From the NCBI RefSeq assembly GCF_022376445.1, contig NW_025955061.1, forward strand, positions 84,758 to 148,757: a stretch of DNA of 64,000 bases, written 5' to 3'. Below the pieces are notes generated by a model. The model was given only the letters and a program-made list of their open reading frames with translations. It had not been told where the DNA came from and did no database searches. Positions within the stretch are counted from its first letter, which is position 1. Each line of letters begins with the position of its first letter. The position numbers and the translations under genes were made by a program. Positions 1 to 12,100 of this stretch are shown piece by piece. This DNA is from Fomitopsis serialis. Its lineage: Eukaryota; Basidiomycota; Agaricomycetes; Polyporales; Fomitopsidaceae.

Positions 1-241
1 TGGACGAAACCAACCCGTCCTTTCAGCATGTGGCTTTCCCCCGACATCTGGGTCGCAATGTCAATGTCACAGCGTCAGTCTCCGCTCCCCTCCCCGCCCG
101 TCAATTGCGATCAACCCTCTCCGCTCGCTCCACTCCACCTGGGTGAAGCACCTCGTGTCGCCGCTCGCACAGCGGAAGCCATCGAACGGTGTGTACGACG
201 GAGTACCGCTGGAGGACATCGAGACGGACAAGCCGGAGTGA
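1..241 (+). CDS. 3' end of an unidentified gene, cut by the window edge
   Basis: One frame is open from base 2 to a TGA at 239-241. Its last 35 or so residues, from a STWVKHLVSP stretch through NGVYDGVPLEDIETDKPE, read like a hydrophilic protein C-terminus. Upstream of about base 110 the reading is low-complexity and may be intron. No family is recognised. This is weak support: it rests only on a composition change and an open frame reaching the window edge. Confidence 0.3.
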   Translation, partial: GRNQPVLSACGFPPTSGSQCQCHSVSLRSPPRPSIAINPLRSLHSTWVKHLVSPLAQRKPSNGVYDGVPLEDIETDKPE

Positions 242-801
242 GCGCGTGCTCCCGCGCCTTGAGGGTGCGAACCGTAATGCGTTAGTGACAATCATTATCA
301 TGTGCTCTCGACGGTGAGGTTCTGTGGGCGGATGGCCTATTGATGTGCGCGTCCGGTAGGTCCTCTCTTAGGGCGGGACCATGGTGGATGCAGGCGGCGT
401 CGCGGTGGTGTTTGTAGTAGTCACTCCTTTGTCCGTAATTAGCGGACATAGCCTTGCCATGCCCAATGTTGACATTGATAGACGTACGACGTAAAGCAGA
501 CGACGACCCTGCGTACGCACAACATTAGTTGGTACATTCAAACATAGTCTCCGTTGCTGAACAAAGAGATACTTATAATGCAAACACTTCTCTGATGTCG
601 CGGCAAGACCTGTCAAAACCAGGCCGACGTTGATAAAACTAGTGAAACATGGATGGATAGGAGACAACAGCAGACAGTGGATATAACTACATCAGCGATC
701 CAGCGACGAGACGATCTACACGGGTAACAGAATGCGAGCGTAGCGATGCAGACAGTCAGCCTTCTTCGGGAGAGACAATAGAATACAGAAGCATGCGTTC
801 A
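242..801. other. Intergenic, nothing recognised
   Basis: This lies between the preceding gene end and the convergent end of the FunK1 gene. Only short unsupported frames are present. Confidence 0.5.
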
Positions 802-3800
802 TCATCGCTCTGGAGTTGGGCCGCGCGACAGCCGACGGCGCGGCAGCTCGCTGTGGGTCCTTGTACGCTTTGATGGACCCACTGCGAGATCCTCGTCGGC
901 TCCAATCAGGTCCTCTTGGGACCGTTTCCGGCCACTGCGAGACCCGCTCGCCGTGGTTCCCTGCCTCCCTGGCGCCGGCTCTTGATGTTTGCCTTTGGAA
1001 CGACTGGACGACGAACCGCGGGGCGCGTCGGATGCCTTGCGAAACCTGAGAGGCATACTAGGCAACGCGCCTGAACGAGCTGAGGAGCCCCTTCGTGACG
1101 ACGGCGTAGGCGACTCGGGAGAAGGCAGATTGGCCAGACTCGGAGGTCCCAATGGGCTTGCCCATCGCTCGAAGGCTGGCCCGGCACTTGCATTACGTGG
1201 TGTTCGGGGCGAGTGGTCGGCACCCTGAGCGTTTCCGAAGGTCGGCCATGCCGGTGGGCGAGACAACAATCCGCTGCCTCTTGCGCCACGCTGGCCTCGC
1301 GCGAGTGGACGTCCCACCACAGGGGCATTGACTCCGCTTCCAGGCGCGATATTGGATGGTACTGGATGATGCTGACCGCCCGAGGTCATTTGACTGCCGG
1401 TGGACATCCAGGTACTCCCGTCACGCGCTTCATGAAGCGACGCCGTGTCATTGTCCGCGGCAGGCTTGAAAGGGATTGCCGCGTCGTTTTCCGGCCAATC
1501 TGTACGAGCGAGAGCCCGGTCAAAAATATCCAGCACGGCATCGTATGTCAACGGGCTTGGGGCTGGCTTCGAAGCCTTCTTGTGGAAGTTTCCTTCACAA
1601 AGGGTCGAGAATTCATCGAGGAGAGCGCTCAGAGGTTCGTTGTCGTGGACAACAAATTCAGTATCTAGAAAGCCTCTCTTAGTGTCGGCGCAAGAGAGGT
1701 CATCGGGACCATCAAACATGGCTTTCAACCGAGCGTGCGTGTTGGGGAGACTGTGTCTTGTGTGCCTTAGAACGAGCCAGACCAAGAGCCAAAAGAACGA
1801 CTCCAGGTCATGTCGTGCTTGATGAATGACTCCGCGGCCACGCAGCACTTCTATGGCCATGAAGTAGAATGTGCCCTAAAGCAAGGAAGTATGAGTAAAT
1901 CGAGTCAAAACTGCCCATTGCGCTTAGACTTACTGTACGCTGTTTAAAATCCATCTTATTCCTCGCCTCGCCTCCAGACACGGCATCGCTGGCCAACACA
2001 ACCCTGCTCGCCCCGCCGTCATGTTCTGCTGCCTCGCGAGCTTTGATGTACGGGATTGACAGTTGGGCGCGCTCTTCTTGTGGCCTACTCAACCAGTCTG
2101 ACATCGCTGCGAGCTGCCGGACGTTTTCGATCGGCTCCCAAGTGTTCTTCTCGTCCCCAAAACCCTTCCACTTCACAAAATACTCCTTGCCCGTCGATGT
2201 CTTTTCTTCCGCAAGAATTTTCTCTACGGGCCATACTTTCTCGCCCTTGGAGTTGATCAACGGGCGTGGGGGTGGAGCTTTCTTCTCGTTGCCAGTATCA
2301 CGGAGCGGCTCTTGCCCAGCGTTCGCAGCAAGCACCGGGCCGAAGATGTCTTCTCCCCGGATACCCGTCTTCGTCTGGACAAACTGCTCCCAGCTCTCCA
2401 GCGTGTCCTCGTAGCCCTCGTCACGTAGGAACTCCTTCCAGTCGAAGCCGTAGTCGAGATCGTGCAGGAAGCCCCTGCCCTGGGTGAGCATCACGTTGCC
2501 TTCACTGACGTCGCGGTGCATGATGCCAGCTTCGAAGGCCAGCCGATGACCTGCAAACGCACGACGATAAGCAGTCAGTCCACATGTCGCCAGAGGCGTG
2601 CATCAAGAGGCGTGCGCACCGTGTATTGCATCTCGAAGCCCCTGCGTCATCTCCTTTGTACGCTGGAATTGCGAGATTGGGGTGCCGATGACGTCCGAGA
2701 CGAGGCGCATATGGCTCCGCTCGTACCATTGGTGCGCACCGTTCACTTGGTGTATCCCGGAGCGTGTTCTGTGCCCAACTGGTTTTCGTCCTCTACGTGT
2801 AGTTCCTCTTCTTCTCCAAGGTCGGCACCCGCCACGACTGTCGCCAAGCCACGCCACTCCGCGTTCCACACAGCCATGAAAGCCTCCTCATCTAGGCGGT
2901 CCCATTTCTCAGCGCCGTTTCGGAAGAGTTGAGCGGCGGCACGACGTGGGTACGGATCTGTCTATGGAACTTGAGTTCCGACTCCCGCACGAGCTGACGC
3001 CACGCGTCCTTGATGACAACGTGTTTACCAGTCGGTTCGCCATGGTCATCGAGCTCCAAAGCCTTCCATATCGTCGTCGCGCGGGAGAAGAGGCGTGGGT
3101 TGATAAAGATCAGCTCGTAGAGGAGATATTTCTTGTCCTTGCCCTTGTCCGCGCCCTCGAGGGTGATCCAGCGACACGCCTTCTTAGTTTCGTCGCAGAC
3201 GTCAACGCCACAGGAGCGCAGTTTTGGCTTCACGTCGCGCGGGTGCGAAGTCGCGAGCTGAACGGCCGGATCCGCACCGACGATGTCACAATCCTTGCGA
3301 ATCGGATGCACGAGACGCCAGAAGAACTCGTGAAGCACCGCACCGTTGTGAGACTCATACTCGAATGCCTGCGAGCAAACAGCGCCGGCGTGGTCGAATC
3401 GAAAGATACGTGCGAGGCGTCCATAGATGCCGACTGTGAAAACGAACAGCCGGCTTTGGGCGACGAGGATGTTACGCGCGCTCTTGGATAGTTGCACTAG
3501 CGTCTCGTCGTTGACTTTCGAGCAGTATAACATCGGATCCTCCTTGTCCGTCCTCTTCGCCTCGAACACGACGGAGATGTTCCGCCAGCGATTTGGGTGA
3601 GACGATTTGAATGTCTGACCGGGCAAAGACGCGACGACGTCCGGTTCGTCGCATGCTGGTCCTGCTCGGCGAGGAGGAAAGGGAACTTGATCGGCTCGTG
3701 TGCGTTGTTGTAGAAGCACGGACGCTTCTCTCTGGGAAGTGTCCGACTATCGCCTCCAGTCCCGCGCACTAAACAATGTTCAGCGAGTTACTTATGCTAA

Positions 3801-4073
3801 TCTGCCATCACCACGTACCAGAGGCCCGTACATAGCCGACTCCGACCCGCCACGGGTAGTCTGAAAGGATCCTTGGCCGTCGACGGGACCATCGCCATCT
3901 CGCTGGGCACAAAGAAGTCCAGGAACTGGTCGATGGGGATAAGTACCTCCACGATTTTACCCTCCACTTCGCTCCTCCAGCCGCCCTTGTTGACTTCGCT
4001 CGACTGTAGGGCGTCGTTCTGGTAGATCGTGTACACGCGCGATTTCATCTGACGGGGTGTTGGGTGTGCCATC
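802..4073 (-). CDS. FunK1 fungal-type protein kinase with an inserted chromodomain
   Basis: This is a predicted Ser/Thr-type kinase of the fungal FunK1 family. The likely start is the ATG at 4073 (MAHPTPRQMKS). The N-terminal block carries PDVVASLPGQ followed by ISVVFEAKRTDKED. Kinase motifs are the HRDVSEGNV catalytic loop (near 2520), LHDLDYG as the DFG equivalent, and GTFYFMAIEVL followed by HDLESFFWLLVW as the APE/helix-F region. Between DLDYG and GTFYFMA lie about 150 extra residues containing a chromodomain (WPVEKILAEE, EYFVKWKGF, NTWEPIENV). Introns are clear: 1876-1933 joins KQRT to GTFYF, and the one ending just before codon HRLAFEAG joins DAIHG to it. The C-terminus is long, basic and Ser/Pro-rich. 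The frame breaks near 2944 and 2752, and each is mended by one base. Substrate unknown. Confidence 0.85.
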
Positions 4074-7000
4074 GGCGAAGGCGTCGTCTGACGATGGGAA
4101 CAGAGAGTATCGGGCGGGAGACTACAGCGGGAGCTGCACAGGGCGCCGTGCGAACGCGACCTGCGCGAGGCTTTAAAGCGGTGAGGCATGTCGGCGGTCC
4201 AAGCCAATGGCCAACGTTGTGTTCAAAAAAGGCAATATCGCGGACGGAGTTCTGTCTGATGGACCTATGAGTCAGTCCATTGTTATCGCCCAAACGGGCA
4301 GGCCGAGACACTTACCGTCCAGTAACCGCGCGATTTGTGGGTTCACCACCTCAATGAGTAGGTTTATGGCCACCAAAAATACGTCTGTGGCGACAATTAG
4401 CGAATATTACGCGGAAATCGCGTCCCAGTATATGCAGGCAGTGCGGGAATGAGGAGGATGGTTGAGCAACGGGACAGCGCCACAACCGCGCTCGTGGATC
4501 AGGCGGAGTGTGAAAGACAAATCGGGGCTACCACGTGTTGATCACGTGGCTCCATCGCACCCATTGTTCGTCTGCTTTTGGAAGGTGATGCCTTCGCAAC
4601 CTTGTACTTTCCACCTGGCGGCATCACAGCCACGCCTTCTTCGAAAACCTCAGCGCTATATGCATGTGGTCCTGATGCGCGTGGGCGATAAGCACACCGG
4701 ATCCAGGCCAGAAAGGTGCTGCTTGCTCGGGCTCGTCCAGATCGTCCTGTATGTATGTAGGTCTGGTGCGTATTCATGCTGAACGATGGCTGGCAGTCGC
4801 CACAGACCCTACCTGATTTACGGCTCATGCGCTCGTGAGCTGATATTTACACGCATGTAGTATTGATCCAGATTCAGACTGCTGGCGCTCAACGAGTGCG
4901 TCTTGACATTTTCTACGCTGCGGTCTGCACAAAGTGGCGCGAACATGCGAAATAGATCTTGTCTCGAAGACTAAATCGCGTTCTGCGTGTCGGATACGAG
5001 TCGTACATAAGCCATCATGCGGGGAGCATTGTATGGCATTCAGCATTCTGGAGCATTAGCTCGCACGTCGGGGATACGTAGCACATCGCCTACAGAGAAT
5101 AGGTATGCCCCAAATGCAACTGCCGGAACCTCCAGCTACTGGGTTTGTGACATTACACCTCGAGGCTGGCCATCCAGTGCCACAGGCGCGCTTTGTGTCC
5201 TGAGTATGACATCGTCACTGCAATATACTGGTGAGTTCCTCGGGCAGAAAACGCTCAAGTTACAAGGCTGTACCGACTCGCCATGAACATCACGCGGCGC
5301 CTCCACAACGGTAAGTGCTGGTCTGGGATACTATGGACGACTGCAGGCTTACTTGTTCGTGTATTGATCGTAGAATCAACGCGTAGTGCGAACAATCATG
5401 CTTGCGAAGGCTTCAGCTAGAATCGCCACTGCGCCGACCAACGGATCGTAGTAGCTTCTTCGCTATCCGTTCACAACCTTCTCAGTCCTGAGCTAGCCTT
5501 TACTAACGAGAACAAGGCATCGCATCACTCAGATGACCAAGCATAAGCCTCGATTTCAGAAGAAAAGGTATTTCTTCGAGTAAGTCAAGCCACTAAATGC
5601 AGGTGAGCGGTCACTCACTTGAGGCCACTACTATCATAGAAAGTGCAGTGTGCTCATTGACGAGCATCTTTAAGATGTCCGACCGCTCGTCCGGCTCTTC
5701 CTAGTGGTCAAAGCATTGTCAAATTTCGCCAGAGCTGGCATGAAGCGCCTCTACTCGTGCAACCAGACGTTCACATACATATCCCGGGTCGGACGGTTTT
5801 ATTAGAATCATCTCGTACCACTGCCACATCTGGCTATGCAGCTCCTGCTTCACACTGGGAATCTGTCGCGGCCTCTGAGTCCGCGGTGTTATGCGAGAAT
5901 CGGGACCGACGTGCGAAGTACGAGACAAAGTACGCCGGTTCATGAGTCTACCTTTGACAGCTGCTCAGCTCCGCCTCACATGCAGAGTTACTTTTGGCCG
6001 ATTGTCGCTCGACTCTGCGATCTGTGCGTATCATTATTCATGGCCCCTGTTTCTACATAGCCACGTCGTGGCATGGACCGTATTGCTGACGCTACGCATA
6101 TTCCAGCAAATTTTTCTCAATGCGTCTGCTCACAGGACATCTACCATTCAGACAACTTGAAGCACATTCGAAATGAAGATTCGCTGAATTACTCGGGGCC
6201 ACATCATTGGAAACTCTCATTGAGCCGTACGCGCACTAATCACACCGCGTATCTGTGAGTCGCCATTCTATCCCTCAATGCCAGGCCAATGGCTGATCGA
6301 TAATGCTAAGTTACAAGCCACTGGAATCGATCCGTATAATGGCGTAGAAGTCTCAACCGAGCCAATCTGAGTCTCCACACGAACCCTTCTGAAATTCCCT
6401 CACTGGCAACCATCTTCGCCAGACCCTCATTCTGTCTGTCGCAAGCACACGAAGCGTGATGCGACCGGTCAATTGACCGCAATATTCGGATCGGATTTAC
6501 GAGCGGTTGTTTGGACAAGGTCATCACTGACAGATCGACATGGACTCGGCGACGAGCGGTGATCCGAGGTGAGGCTACCCTTTACTGCTACTCATGATTG
6601 ACTACAGCCAGTTGCATTCACAGTGTGCGCCTAGCGACATGTAGTGCCAGGTGTTGTACGCTAGCGAACAGTCTTGGCTTGCATAGACGTGGATGCAGTC
6701 GGCGCATACGCGAGCCAAATGCGTGGCTACTACCTCGGAGTGGCGCAACGCCGCTTTGATTAGTACAGAGCGAAGTTGTTGTTCAAGGACAGCTTGAGTA
6801 TGTGTCGGCTGATGCGAAACCTGACGACTGGCGCATGCGGCCGCTGCTCGATTAAATCCAAGTTGTGCGCCGCATATCCGCTCGGAAGCTTGACAGTTCT
6901 GCAGCGCTTGACAGGAAGGCGCGATCCTTAGCATGCGCAAAACAAGGTGGAAATGGGTCTAGGTCAAAAGACGAGAGCCCGAGTACCGCACCATCTTTGC

Positions 7001-7200
7001 ATACCCTATCGCAAGCACACAACCTCGAGCGAAGAAAACCGAAGGATCGTTGATGCTGTACAATGTCAGCCGCTGACCCAAGTCTGTTCGTCGCTCCGTC
7101 TGCGCATGTCGCTGCAACGACGCTGTCTGCCTTGTAAGTGTTACCACCTTCTTCCTCGCCTTTCACGGGATGTCTGACGTCTGACATTACCAGCCATATA
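4074..7200. other. 3.1 kb without a recognisable gene
   Basis: This separates the FunK1 start from the first DUF6533 gene. Both strands hold only short frames (under 125 codons) with no family signature. No reverse transcriptase, integrase or transposase motif was seen and no terminal repeat was noticed. It may hold promoters, untranslated exons or decayed sequence. Confidence 0.45.
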
Positions 7201-8765
7201 ATGAACTCCTGCACTGTCGCGATATGCGGTTAGTGTCTAACTTACCGCGTGCATGATCACGTTGATGAGGCTCCGTACGCAGCTCTGGTCCTCTACGACC
7301 ACGCAATATCACTCTCAAAAGAGATCAGATACTTCTGGAAGAGGGGAGTTCGGACAGGATCCAAGTTATTATTCTTCTCAAATCGCTACTCGCTATCGGC
7401 ATATGCCGTCTTCACTGTCGCAAACATGGGCCGGCTCAGTCACAAGGTGTGTGGATTCCAGAGTACGAGTCGTGCTGACTAGCTGACGTTGCATAAGGGG
7501 TGATGTGGTCATATCTTAACACGATCGACGCGCACTGATGTCATCAATTCTTAGGTGCATGACCGTCAACGTAGTCATCAACGTCTGCCTCTTCGCTTTG
7601 TGTGTAACGCAAATAGGTATGTCTCCGGAGCTGGGAACATAGTGCAACCGTAGCTCATTTACTGTTATCAGTATTCGCGGCGCTTCGCGTCTTCGCGATC
7701 AGTGGTTACAACAAGCCCGTCACTGCGCTTGTATCATTCCTGAGCTCTGCTACGATCTGGGGTAACTTGGTGAGTCGACTGCTCAAATATATGCCACATC
7801 GAATTTCCAGGTACTCAGTCTGAAACACCCTTATAGTATCTCTTTTGCAAGACGACATATTCCCTACAGAGCTATACCGGCATCGTCATGTGCTCAAGTT
7901 CGCTCAACGTCTCGAATTTCTCATTTTATATGTGAGTAACTATTCATTGGCACCAGTAACCGGACTGACACTCTGATCGACAGATGCATGTTCCCTCTTT
8001 CCCGCAACATTGCTTGTCTACTCACCGAACGTCTAGGCATAGTGCTCAAGGATGTCAGTAGTATATGCGCGGATCTGCTGGTCCTCTCGATCACTTGGGG
8101 AAAGACGTGGGCCATCAAGAGAGCGGGTGATCGTGCGGGTGTGAGAACACCCATTGTGAACACTCTATTGCGTGACGGCAAGTATATTCGTCACTCAGTA
8201 GTCGCGAATTCGGGATAACACTCCCCATTAGGGACACTGTATTTCATGTGAGTCCTCCAACGAGTCCGAATGACGCTTCTGTGACAAATGTCCTGTTACA
8301 TTCTCAGCTCAGTGTCGGCTCTCAACGTGACGCAGATAGCATACTTGACTTTCTATGGTGTACGTCGCGCAGTTCCGTATCTGAAGTGCATCGCAAAGTT
8401 GACGTCAACGTGGTTCACTAGGAGATGGACTATGTGTCTTGTTTCTTGATACCGTAAGCACGAGTCGTTTGCCACTGCCGAGCTACTAACCTCTACTAAC
8501 ATGCCTTTTCAGACTCCCCTCCCTGTTCCTCTCTCGGTTTCTCCTGAATCTTCACGCGAGCTCTGAGTCTTGTTGTTCAAGTCTATTGGCGGGCTTGAAT
8601 TCACCGATGGCCTCCATTGAATCACTGGAATTCACGCAGCACACTGCAGATGAACAATGTCGTTTGGACTCTATATCATACTATGCGAGCGATCAACCGC
8701 TGGGAGGAAATGGAGGTTACGTAGAGGACCGTGCCCCAATTGTTGTGGTCGAAGCATGGGCCTGA
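7201..8765 (+). CDS. DUF6533 membrane protein 1
   Basis: This is a multi-pass membrane protein of a family expanded in agaricomycetes; its function is unknown. The ATG at 7201 opens MNSCTVAIC, and an intron joins it in phase to ALVLYDHAISLSKEI. Then follow RYFWKRG and KLLFFSNRYSL, the diagnostic DUF6533 block. Further exons give VFAALRVFAISGYNKP, a helix ending VLSITWGKTWAIKRA, and NTLLRDG. The last exon reads LFLSRFLLNLHASSE and ends EAWA with TGA at 8763-8765. At least seven short introns are implied. The start is tentative because the third paralogue has an extra upstream exon. Confidence 0.75.
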
Positions 8766-9046
8766 TAGTACACACCAGGCGCGCGTTTCATTTGGGACTT
8801 TGCATTGAAAAAAACGGATCGTACTCGTAGTTATGTCTTCAGCAAAACGATTGCGAGGATCTACGCAATTTCCTGCCCGCATCCGAGTCGTTACCTTAAG
8901 ACAGGTGGTCTTGACGGATTGTGCTCGCAAGCATAACGGCAGAAAGGGCCTCCTGGTCAGGTTTGCTAGAGAAGGCAACATTAAGATTTGTTTGTATGCG
9001 AGCGGCTCGCAGTGTTCAAGTGCACAAAGAAGACCATACAAAGCAC

Positions 9047-9067
9047 GAGCGCTGAGCCTCAGCGCTC
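9047..9067. promoter_or_regulatory. 21-bp perfect palindrome
   Basis: GAGCGCTGAG-C-CTCAGCGCTC is symmetric around base 9057. It lies about 130 bases upstream of the axis-like gene start, after the DUF6533 gene 1 stop. It could be a protein-binding site for the downstream promoter, but nothing shows which factor. Confidence 0.35.
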
Positions 9068-9198
9068 AGCGCACTGATCTCGATCACGTGCATGACGCGC
9101 TCTCGCCCGCGGCCAAGCAGCAGGTTGTCAGTCCATCACGACTTTGCTAACGACTAGTTCCTCGTTCTCGGCAGTGGTTTGCTCTTTCGCCTTGCTCG

Positions 9199-12100
9199 AT
9201 GGAAGCGTCTCTCAATAACTTGAAGAAAGTAATATCAAAATCAAGAATCAAGGATAAACGGAAGCATGTCGAAGTAATTCAGCAGGTTTCCTCGTTGCTT
9301 GTAGCCGTTCGTACGCATCTATCCTACGCTTTACCGTGCTGACATGCGCTTCGACCGCAGAATACCGCTGACGACACTCAGAAGAAACTGATTAAGCATC
9401 TTCGCCAACCCCTCGTCCCAATATTCTCGGCATATCCTTTACCTGCGCTGCAGTTCGCCTCAGCCCTGTTCCATCACATATACCATGAGAAAGTCTTGAC
9501 GGCGCTCGGGAATCAACTGTTGGAGGAGAAGCGACGATGGGAAGATGTACTGACTAGCTTGTTGTCTGGCATCCTGGTGAGTCTAGGGTCACGGGTGCTC
9601 GTCTGCTGTCAAGCTGACCACTGCACAAGGATTTCTTGGACGAATGCGAACCAGGCAAGCCACGCTTCAGACATTGCACGAGCACACAGCTGATACAAAT
9701 TGCACAAAAAAGACAAGAACAGAAGTATTTCGGCCAAGGATACCATTGCTGACGCCCTCTATCCAACGCTCTGCGACATATGCTTTTCGCTTACCGCACC
9801 CATGCAGTCAGTTGACCTACGGTGCACGGTGCGTACCATGACTGCATATATGCGCCTCATCTGCGCTTGCAGAAGTATACTGACACTTTCAAAGGCATAC
9901 ACGCTACTTTCTGACTCTGCTGCCTCATACGCCACGAATCAACTGAAACTTCGCGACAAGGCGGTGCTTGGGGGGTGAGTATTATCCTGGCGACTGGTCA
10001 GCCCGTCTCATTACGGCACAGTGAGCGCCTTGGAAGCATGATTTGGCGTACAAAAGGTGAGCGACACGACTATCGCCTTGATGTGTGCTGAAACATCTGC
10101 GCCCTAGACTACCTTGCCTTGGAGTCTCTTCTCACGCTATTCGCGCGCATTCTTCCCTCCGCCAAGGATTCTCAGTCTGGTCAGGCCAAGCGGGCAGCAT
10201 ATATGAAGGCGGTGTTCCTTTCACCTCAGCAGTCAGAACATGCCAGCGTTGGGCAGACAATCACAAAGCTCATGGAGCGCGTGCCGTCGAACGAGTGGGA
10301 GGAGACATCTAGGAAGATAGTCGACGCGCTCGCACTGGCCTATATCACTTTGTGGGTCGCTGAGGGGGCGCTCCACCGACGGAAGCTAACATATACTCAA
10401 GTCCGCAGCCATTCTCCGTCGACAAAGTGAACGCGTGTGGCGAAACCAAGCAATGCGACAAGCTATACATAGACGACAAGGCCTTTCTGTTCAACGTATT
10501 GATTGGGGTAGGACGTAACTCGCTCGATGAATTCTGGCTGAGTATATGCTAATACGTCGTGTAGGATGAGCACTGTGAAGCCTTGGAAATACGTTACGAT
10601 ACAACACGCAAGATCGAAGTTACTCCAGGACAAGCAGAGGCCGCTATTGTGGACATTCGCGTGAAGACGCCTCCCGCGATCAGCAAGGCTTACGTCAAGA
10701 GCGCCGAGACAAGCCAACTTCGTATCAGCTTTGCGCTTTCCAACGCTGATGTCGAGAGGTTCTATTCTGCTATTCGCAGCAGAGGACTCGTAAGAGCTCC
10801 CTGCGGGCCTTTCGAGGTACCGCTTATGCACGACTGATCATGGCGCGTAGGTGAGATTGCTCAAGGATGTCCCACCCAAGCTGTCGTTAGCAAGGTCTCC
10901 GGCTATTTTGGATTTTGACAGCGAGGGTCGGCCAGTGAAGGAACTAAGCCAGTCTGAAGTGCGTAAATTTCGCTATCGCAATGAGACCCAAAAATCTGAC
11001 TCTACCTTCATAGCGAATCGAGAACGTGGAGAAATGTGAGTGTGTCGAACCTCCCTACGATATGCAAACCAGTCGTCGCATACATTGACCACTGCTGATG
11101 CGCACACCTTCGCAGTCTACCATACCAATCAAAGCAGTGATGATCTGTCCGTGGCCACGCCCCAAGAGGACGCCCCAGAACAAGTGTCCGCCACTTTAGC
11201 GGTGGTATCTTCTGCACCTAACGGTGGTCGTACTACGGTGCAAGCGAAGCAAATTGACTCTAAGACGCAGGAAGCTGCGATGCCCGTTACCGCAAAGACT
11301 TTTGAAGCCGCTCCTGAATCGCCTCCAAAGACTCAGCTCACTAGCAAGGTCCTCGCCGCTCAGAACAAAACAACAAAATCTACCCAAAAAGCGACTAGCG
11401 ATACTACAGCTGTTCCTTCGTTAGCTCAGGTGCCAACCGCTATTGTCAGCAAGCTTGTTAAGCCTCTCGGTCGGACTCGTTCGAAGAAGATGCGCGACGA
11501 TATCTTTGGCGCCAGCGATGAGGAACTCTCGAAGTTTCGGACGTGGATCAAGCCCCCTCGGTGTGGAAGGCCGCTCATAGTGCAAGAACCATCGAAGAGA
11601 CGACCAGGCGGCAGAAGCACTCTTCCAAAGCGGTTGCTTCGGCGGTCCGCTCTGGTGCTACTAGGCGTATCCTTGACTCTGACGATGAGGAGACTGGTCA
11701 TTGTGACCCTGCTGATCCTGGGGCGACTGACCGACGGCGGACCGGCAACAACAAAACGCGCATCGCTCCTCCTAGCCCAGAATGCTCTGACGACGAGGGA
11801 CTCAGGCCTACGGAGAAGAGCTTTGTGACGCCGCCCAGGTCTCAGCTGGACTCCATGGCCGCGCCTCTCACCCCGACGAAACCACCTGCTGGGCGGTCTC
11901 TTCAACCCCAAGATGCTAGTTCGCCTGATACTGGGATACTTGAGGCTATGCCGTCTGGTGCTGAGAAGAAGCTGTCTAGAGGCGACAAGCAAGCATCGAA
12001 CGGCCTGAATGCTGTCACGCAAACACCCGCTGGGCCCACTGCTGGTGTCTCTGCGAACGCTCGCGCTTCGAACAACGCTCGCAAGTCTGACAGTCGCGTA

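Noticed and set aside
2290..2400. Chromodomain as a remnant of a chromovirus retrotransposon integrase
   Set aside because: No integrase, reverse transcriptase or RNase H motif is nearby, and kinase motifs flank it in one continuous, correctly spliced frame.
4074..7200. Decayed DUF6533 or array-family copy
   Set aside because: I looked for the FFNRY, LLRDG, YTNYDLKR and GPP.W blocks on both strands and found none.
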